Shown here: one piece after another, positions 14,390 through 19,109 of the stretch
Layout: every line of letters starts with the position of its first letter
Position numbering within the stretch: position 1 is the stretch's first letter
Translations under genes and position numbers: made by a program
DNA from: an uncultured Micrococcales bacterium
Lineage (GTDB): Bacteria; Actinomycetota; Actinomycetes; Actinomycetales; Microbacteriaceae
Assembly: GCA_913060985.1 (NCBI GenBank)
Contig: CAJXTQ010000006.1
Coordinates: 1 to 19,109, forward strand
Reading direction: 5' to 3'
DNA length: 19,109 bases
Notes under the pieces: generated by a model
The model's database searches: none
What the model saw: only the letters and a program-made list of their open reading frames with translations
Told to the model about the DNA's origin: nothing

Positions 14390-15439
14390 ATGCCATCAGC
14401 AGCAGATAGAGATAAGGCGCTTGACGCCGCACTTTCTCAAATTGATCGCCAGTTTGGTAAAGGTGCGATTATGCGCCTGGGTTCAGAGGAGCGAGCCCCA
14501 ATCGAGTCCATTTCTACCGGTTCGATAGCTCTAGATGCCGCTTTGGGCATAGGGGGTTTGCCAAGAGGTCGCATAGTCGAGATCTACGGTCCAGAATCAA
14601 GCGGAAAGACTACTGTTGCTCTTCATGCAATCGCAAACGCTCAGAAAAATGGTGGTGTAGCCGCATTTATCGACGCTGAGCACGCATTGGATCCAAACTA
14701 TGCTCAGGCTCTTGGCGTGAATATCGATGACCTGCTGGTTAGCCAGCCCGACACCGGTGAACAGGCCCTAGAAATTGCAGACATGCTGATTAGGTCCGGC
14801 TCGGTTGACGTGGTAGTGATTGACTCTGTTGCCGCATTGACACCGAGGGCGGAAATCGAGGGAGAGATGGGGGATAGTCACGTAGGTCTGCAGGCCAGGC
14901 TTATGTCCCAAGCACTTCGAAAGCTAACCGGAGCTCTGCACAATACGAAAACCACCGCAATATTTATCAACCAGCTAAGGGAAAAAGTTGGCGTCTTCTT
15001 TGGCTCACCTGAAACAACCAGTGGTGGAAAGGCGTTGAAGTTTTATGCCAGCGTGCGATTAGACATTCGCAGAATTGAGACCCTCAAAGATGGACAAAAC
15101 GCAGTTGGAAACCGAGCCAGAGTGAAGGTAGTCAAGAACAAACTTGCAGCTCCCTTCAGGCAGGCCGAATTTGACATTATGTATGGCGAGGGTATTTCAC
15201 GCGAGGGCAGCCTCATAGACCTGGCGGTTGAGAATGAGATTGTGAAGAAGAGCGGAGCCTGGTACACCTATGAGGGGGATCAGCTAGGACAGGGTAAAGA
15301 GAATTCGAGAAGGTATCTGATTGAAAACCCGTCTATTAGTGAAGAAATAGAGCAAAAAATTAGGGTAAAGCTTGGAATTGGCACTCCTGTACCAGTTGCT
15401 GACTTGGAGCAGGGAGATGAAGAGTCAAAAGCAAGCTAG
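14390..15439 (+). CDS. recA: Recombinase A
   Basis: RecA forms filaments on single-stranded DNA, drives strand exchange and triggers LexA self-cleavage in the SOS response. The 349-residue product is full length and uninterrupted by an intein. Walker A is GPESSGKT at residues 67-74, Walker B is VVVIDSVAAL, and the L2 loop region is GVFFGSPETTSGGKALKFYAS. It starts at ATG with GAAAGG (14377-14382) seven bases upstream. Upstream lies a LexA box, two DnaA-box-like sites and a palindrome, arranged as two possible promoters. recX begins within its last 23 bases, so RecA and its modulator are made together. Confidence 0.98.
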   Translation: MPSAADRDKALDAALSQIDRQFGKGAIMRLGSEERAPIESISTGSIALDAALGIGGLPRGRIVEIYGPESSGKTTVALHAIANAQKNGGVAAFIDAEHALDPNYAQALGVNIDDLLVSQPDTGEQALEIADMLIRSGSVDVVVIDSVAALTPRAEIEGEMGDSHVGLQARLMSQALRKLTGALHNTKTTAIFINQLREKVGVFFGSPETTSGGKALKFYASVRLDIRRIETLKDGQNAVGNRARVKVVKNKLAAPFRQAEFDIMYGEGISREGSLIDLAVENEIVKKSGAWYTYEGDQLGQGKENSRRYLIENPSISEEIEQKIRVKLGIGTPVPVADLEQGDEESKAS

Positions 15440-15926
15440 TCCTGAGAAATTGGAGCAAAGAGCTCGTAACGTAGTGCTCTTTCAACTTTCTAAATCCCCA
15501 AAATCTGCCAAGGAGCTGGCGGTCATTCTGGAAAAACGTGAAATCCCGCAAGAGATTGCCGAGCGCGTGATTGAGAGATTCACTGAGGTTGGCCTAATCG
15601 ATGATTTTGCAGTTGCCCAGAGTGTGGTCAATCACCGAACTGGCCAATTCCGCTCTCGGAAAGTAATAAATTACGAGTTACGGAAAAAGGGAGTCAGCGA
15701 AGAGTTAATTCAACGAGCAACGGAAGAAATCTCAGAATCAGATCAAGAACTTGCTAATCAGGCGGCCGTTAAGAGACTTCGCTCATTGAAGAACTTAGAA
15801 CCAACTGTTATCCGCAGACGTCTCATGGTGTTTTTGCAGAGAAGAGGGTTTAGTGGCGAGATTTCTTCCAGAGCTGTCGCCAACGCTTTTGATGCCCTAA
15901 AATTGGGCGACGATGAGCACTCTTAG
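15417..15926 (+). CDS. recX: RecA modulator RecX
   Basis: RecX binds the RecA filament and limits its activity. The 169-residue protein has the three-helix repeat organisation of the family: KELAVILEKREIPQEIAERVIERFTEVGLIDDFAVAQ, then FRSRKVINYELRKKGVSEELI, then RRRLMVFLQRRGFSGEI near the end (each extends further; key blocks quoted). The frame is open to ATG 15372. ATG at 15417 is preferred because it has GGAG (15406-15409) seven bases upstream and avoids a long overlap with recA. The overlap with recA is 23 bases and with miaB 14 bases, which points to one coupled operon under the recA promoters. Confidence 0.93.
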   Translation: MKSQKQASPEKLEQRARNVVLFQLSKSPKSAKELAVILEKREIPQEIAERVIERFTEVGLIDDFAVAQSVVNHRTGQFRSRKVINYELRKKGVSEELIQRATEEISESDQELANQAAVKRLRSLKNLEPTVIRRRLMVFLQRRGFSGEISSRAVANAFDALKLGDDEHS

Positions 15927-17367
15927 CTACCAGGTTCGCACCTACGGGTGCCAGATGAATGTGCACGACTCCGAGCGTATTTCCGGATTGTTGCAAGACG
16001 CAGGATATGTTGAATCAGAGAGTGACGAGGCTGACATCATTGTTTTCAACACCTGCGCTGTCAGGGAAAACGCCGACAACAGGCTTTACGGAGTGCTGGG
16101 ACAGCTCGCCCCAAAGAAAAAAGACAATCCGAATATGCAGATTGCCGTTGGCGGTTGTCTGGCTCAAAAGGACCAACACAAAATTGTCGAAAAGGCACCA
16201 TGGGTCGATGTTGTCTTTGGCACTCACAACATGGGATCACTACCGGCTCTTCTGGATCGCGCCAGGCATAACCGCAAAGCTGAGGTAGAGATATTGGAGG
16301 CGCTTGAGGTTTTCCCGTCAACGCTACCCACTAAGCGCGACAACACATACTCGGGATGGGTTTCGATATCGGTGGGATGCAACAACACCTGCACATTTTG
16401 CATAGTGCCATCCCTAAGGGGAAAAGAGAAGGACCGCAGGCCAGGCGAAGTTCTAAACGAGGTTGAAGCTTTGGTCCAGGATGGAGCCATAGAGGTAACT
16501 CTACTTGGGCAAAATGTAAACACATACGGTGTTGAGTTTGGAGACCGAGAGGCTTTCGGAAAGCTTTTGAGAGCCTGCGGCGATATTCAGGGTTTGGAAA
16601 GAGTTCGATTCACATCTCCACATCCAGCCGCCTTCACTGATGATGTTATTTGGGCGATGGCCGAGACCGAGAACGTGATGCCGCAGCTACACATGCCGCT
16701 CCAAAGCGGAAGTGACAAAGTTTTGAAAGATATGAGACGAAGCTACCGCAGTAAGAAATACCTTGGGATTTTGGAGCGCGTTCGCCAAGCAATGCCCGAT
16801 GCTGCAATCACAACAGACATAATCGTTGGCTTTCCCGGGGAAACTGAGGAGGATTTCCAGGCAACCATGGATGTGGTTCGTGAGGCTAGGTTCGCAAGTG
16901 CATTTACTTTCCAATACTCCAAGAGGCCGGGAACCCCTGCCGCAGAAATGGAGGGTCAGCTACCGAAAGAAATTGTCCAAGAGCGCTACGAGCGACTGCT
17001 GGAGCTTGTCAACTCTATTGCCGAGGAGGAGAACAAACTCCAGGTTGGCAAAACGGTGGAAGTGTTGGTTGCAAATGGTGAGGGCCGAAAAGACGGAGCA
17101 ACCTCAAGACTAAGCGGAAGGGCCAAGGATAACCGCCTTGTGCACTTTAGTGTCCCAGCTGGAGCGGAAAGACCAAGACCCGGAGATGTAGTCACAGTGG
17201 ATGTTACAGATAGCGCCCCGCATTTTTTGTTGGCTGACTCCGATGCTTACAGTCTACGCAGGACTATTGCTGGTGACGCTTGGGATCGCGCTCAGGCTGA
17301 GAGCTGCGCTGTTGGCGAGCCAGGCGCAATCTCTCTTGGTATGCCCAGCTTGCCCATCCGTGGCTGA
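15913..17367 (+). CDS. miaB: tRNA-2-methylthio-N6-dimethylallyladenosine synthase
   Basis: MiaB adds a methylthio group to i6A at position 37 of tRNAs reading UNN codons, acting after MiaA, which is encoded next. The 484-residue protein has the N-terminal UPF0004 domain with its cluster cysteines C13 (TYGCQMN), C48 (NTCAV) and C82 (GGCLAQ). The radical-SAM motif CNNTCTFC gives C156, C160 and C163. A TRAM domain follows at about residues 375-445, with an added tail of some 35 residues as seen in actinobacterial MiaB. ATG overlaps the recX end by 14 bases; the stop overlaps the miaA start by eight bases. All six cluster cysteines are present. Confidence 0.97.
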   Translation: MSTLSYQVRTYGCQMNVHDSERISGLLQDAGYVESESDEADIIVFNTCAVRENADNRLYGVLGQLAPKKKDNPNMQIAVGGCLAQKDQHKIVEKAPWVDVVFGTHNMGSLPALLDRARHNRKAEVEILEALEVFPSTLPTKRDNTYSGWVSISVGCNNTCTFCIVPSLRGKEKDRRPGEVLNEVEALVQDGAIEVTLLGQNVNTYGVEFGDREAFGKLLRACGDIQGLERVRFTSPHPAAFTDDVIWAMAETENVMPQLHMPLQSGSDKVLKDMRRSYRSKKYLGILERVRQAMPDAAITTDIIVGFPGETEEDFQATMDVVREARFASAFTFQYSKRPGTPAAEMEGQLPKEIVQERYERLLELVNSIAEEENKLQVGKTVEVLVANGEGRKDGATSRLSGRAKDNRLVHFSVPAGAERPRPGDVVTVDVTDSAPHFLLADSDAYSLRRTIAGDAWDRAQAESCAVGEPGAISLGMPSLPIRG

Positions 17368-18259
17368 GTTGATAGTCATCTTGGGGCCGACGGCCTCAGG
17401 TAAATCCGGCGTCTCCCTAGAGCTGGCAAGACGACTTGCGAAAAAAGGCGAGTCCCCAGAATTGGTTAATGCAGACTCAATGCAGCTATACCAAGGAATG
17501 GATATCGCAACCGCGAAATTGACCCTGGAGCAGAGAGCAGAGTTTCCTCACCATATGTTTGATGTTTCTCCACCGGAGATGGAAATGACGGTGGTGCAAT
17601 ACCAGGGGATGGCTAGATCGGTGATTGAGCAGATTCTCTCTCGAGGTGGCTTTCCCATTCTGGTTGGTGGATCAATGCTCTATCTGCAGTCTGTTATTTA
17701 TCAAATGGAATTTGCCCCTACTGACGAGCAAATTCGAAAAGACCTGGAAGTTGAGCTTGATGAGTTGGGACCCGGGGCCCTGCTGGCAAGATTGAGACAG
17801 CTGGATCCTGATTCAGCTGAGAGACTCGACGTTCGGGATGAACGACGGATTATCAGGGCCCTTGAGCTGTTTCAACTTCGAGGGCGAGGTTTAGACGAAT
17901 TCAACAAGCAGCCACCGCTATGGAAAAACTGCAAGATTTTTGGTCTCGAGGTCGACAGAGAAACACTCAGACAGAGAATAAACAGTCGGGTTGAGGGTAT
18001 GTGGGAGCAAGGATTGGTTGAAGAAACCCAGAGGCTGAGGGGGAAACTCAGCACCACAGCGGCTGCAGCCATTGGCTATCAGCAAGTAGAGATGTTTATC
18101 GATGGTGAGATCACCAAGCAACAGGCAATTGAGCAGATACAGATTTCGACAGCAAGGTATGCCAAAAAGCAGATGACATGGTTTAGGCGAGATAAGAATA
18201 TTCACTGGCTTCAACCGGAGACGGCCGTTGAACAGATAATCAGCGAGGCTAGGCTATAG
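17360..18259 (+). CDS. miaA: tRNA dimethylallyltransferase
   Basis: MiaA transfers a dimethylallyl group to N6 of A37 in tRNA, the substrate for MiaB. The product is 299 residues, the usual length. The P-loop GPTASGKS is at residues 9-16, followed by the family blocks NADSMQLYQGMDIATAK and PHHMFDV, the loop GGSMLYLQS, and the C-terminal QQAIEQIQISTARYAKKQMTWFRR (quoted in part). The open frame extends back to 17201, but those extra 53 residues are the miaB frame shifted. GTG at 17360 gives the family N-terminus AELIVILGPTASGKS. There is no ribosome site, so translation is probably coupled through the eight-base overlap with miaB. Confidence 0.95.
   Translation: MAELIVILGPTASGKSGVSLELARRLAKKGESPELVNADSMQLYQGMDIATAKLTLEQRAEFPHHMFDVSPPEMEMTVVQYQGMARSVIEQILSRGGFPILVGGSMLYLQSVIYQMEFAPTDEQIRKDLEVELDELGPGALLARLRQLDPDSAERLDVRDERRIIRALELFQLRGRGLDEFNKQPPLWKNCKIFGLEVDRETLRQRINSRVEGMWEQGLVEETQRLRGKLSTTAAAAIGYQQVEMFIDGEITKQQAIEQIQISTARYAKKQMTWFRRDKNIHWLQPETAVEQIISEARL
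18228..18255 (+). promoter_or_regulatory. Promoter for dapF inside the miaA end (leaderless layout)
   Basis: TTGAAC (18228-18233) and TAGGCT (18250-18255) are separated by 16 bases. The -10 ends six bases before the dapF ATG at 18262. This is the best two-box promoter of the TAnnnT-plus-start pattern in the window and would give a leaderless dapF mRNA. Confidence 0.5.
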
Positions 18260-18261
18260 GG

Positions 18262-19109
18262 ATGGAGATTCACTTCACCAAAGGTCACGGCACAGGAAAC
18301 GACTTTGTGTTGATTGACAACTTTGACAACATCATCGAACTTACCGAGCAGCAAATTCAAAAAATTTGCGATCGGAACTTCGGCATTGGCGCAGATGGGG
18401 TCATATTCGTGGTGAAGACTGCCACTAGCGAAGTTTCTGGGCTTCTGGATCAGGAACCTGAAGCTGAATGGTTTATGGACTATCGAAATGCTGACGGCTC
18501 GAAAGCGGAAATGTGTGGAAACGGCATTCGGGTATTTGCTCGTTACCTGCTTGCAAATGAGCTTGCTCAAATTCAGCCAGGTTCCACATTGCCAATCGCG
18601 ACCCGTGATGGGATAAAAGATCTAACAGAGGCAGCAACCGGTTTCGCGGTGGACCTAGGACTATTCAAAGTGGTGGATAACCAGCTTGAAATAAGCGCAG
18701 ATGGACTCGCGGTGGCTAGGCCCGCACTTGAGGTTGACATGGGGAATCCTCACGCCGTTGTTGCCGTGTCCAGTGCAGATGAACTTGCCTCTCTAAAACT
18801 GAGTTCAAAACCAACTGAAAACCAACCCCGACCAAATGGTCTGAACTATGAATTTGTTGTCCCCTCAGATCCACTAATCGAAGATGGTGTGGGCCGAATT
18901 GAGATGAGAGTCTTTGAGCGCGGAGTCGGGGAAACACTTAGCTGCGGTACCGGAGTGGCCGCCGCCGCTTTGGCTGTTCGCAACTGGTCAGGTGTCGGCC
19001 AGGATCACTGGCAGGTGAAGGTCCCAGGTGGTTTACTCGGAGTGAAAGTTTTTCCCAGCGAAGAAGGGGAGAGAGTTGGGCTTAGTGGACCCGCGGAGCT
19101 GGTTTTCAA
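18262..19109 (+). CDS. dapF: Diaminopimelate epimerase (3' end beyond the window)
   Basis: DapF interconverts LL- and meso-diaminopimelate, supplying meso-DAP for lysine and, in many bacteria, for peptidoglycan. The visible 282 residues are nearly the whole protein and stay open to the last base. Both active-site cysteines are present: C85 in MCGNGIRVFARY and C228 in SCGTGVAAAA. The N-terminal FTKGHGTGNDFVLID and the GADG motif in IGADGVIF are also typical. The ATG is two bases after the miaA stop and has no clear ribosome site, but TTGAAC and TAGGCT boxes lie just upstream, so it may have its own promoter. Only the last few residues and the stop are missing. Confidence 0.96.
   Translation, partial: MEIHFTKGHGTGNDFVLIDNFDNIIELTEQQIQKICDRNFGIGADGVIFVVKTATSEVSGLLDQEPEAEWFMDYRNADGSKAEMCGNGIRVFARYLLANELAQIQPGSTLPIATRDGIKDLTEAATGFAVDLGLFKVVDNQLEISADGLAVARPALEVDMGNPHAVVAVSSADELASLKLSSKPTENQPRPNGLNYEFVVPSDPLIEDGVGRIEMRVFERGVGETLSCGTGVAAAALAVRNWSGVGQDHWQVKVPGGLLGVKVFPSEEGERVGLSGPAELVF

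Noticed and set aside
17201..17359. 53-residue N-terminal extension of miaA, partly hydrophobic
   Set aside because: It is the miaB coding sequence read in another frame; the family N-terminus begins at GTG 17360.
18671..18680. Further DnaA-box-like sequence (GGTGGATAA) in dapF
   Set aside because: It has a mismatch and lies inside coding sequence; a single such hit is expected by chance.
1..19109. Search for a novel defence, mobile or biosynthetic system
   Set aside because: All genes belong to conserved core families in a familiar actinobacterial order; no island, att site, direct repeat array or composition break was seen by eye.

Overview
The window is a compact, gene-dense stretch of a bacterial core chromosome. 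The organism is most likely an actinobacterium of the Microbacteriaceae type. The reasons are the gene order rpsO-pnp-M16 peptidase-dapB-thyX-dapA-RNase J-ftsK-pgsA-cinA-clgR-DUF3046-recA-recX-miaB-miaA-dapF, the actinobacterial families DUF3046, ClgR and DUF4395, ThyX, and RNase J. Base composition looks roughly balanced rather than strongly GC-rich, which would suit a small-genome planktonic lineage. That last point is inference. No tRNA, rRNA, insertion sequence, phage gene, CRISPR array or toxin-antitoxin pair was seen.

Layout. 1-602: tail of a terminator and a DUF805 membrane protein. 603-1034: rpsO with a structured leader and a strong terminator. 1035-5905: a forward unit of pnp, an M16 protease, dapB and a small membrane/TPR-like protein, after a 160-190 base leader. 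5874-6705: a reverse-strand pair, a membrane-anchored thioredoxin-like protein and a DUF4395 membrane protein, set into the otherwise forward run. 6786-13624: thyX, dapA, RNase J, ftsK, pgsA and cinA, tightly packed with several overlaps. 13671-14249: clgR and DUF3046. 14250-14389: a 140-base regulatory region with a LexA box, two DnaA-box-like sites and a palindrome. 14390-19109: recA, recX, miaB, miaA and dapF, the last cut by the window edge.

Functions cluster into RNA turnover and translation (S15, PNPase, RNase J, MiaA and MiaB making ms2i6A37 in tRNA), diaminopimelate/lysine and cell-wall precursor synthesis (DapA, DapB, DapF), DNA maintenance (ThyX, FtsK, RecA, RecX), phospholipid synthesis (PgsA) and proteolysis control (ClgR, M16 peptidase). 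Several starts differ from the longest open frame: rpsO, pnp, the thioredoxin, cinA, recX and miaA are shortened here on ribosome-site, overlap or family-length grounds.

The most informative non-coding signals are the recA control region and a repeated layout in which a TAnnnT hexamer lies 6 or 7 bases before a start codon that lacks a Shine-Dalgarno site. That layout suggests leaderless mRNAs for DUF805, dapB, thyX, the thioredoxin, dapA, ftsK and dapF. I found no convincing undescribed gene system; this is mainly a conserved housekeeping region.
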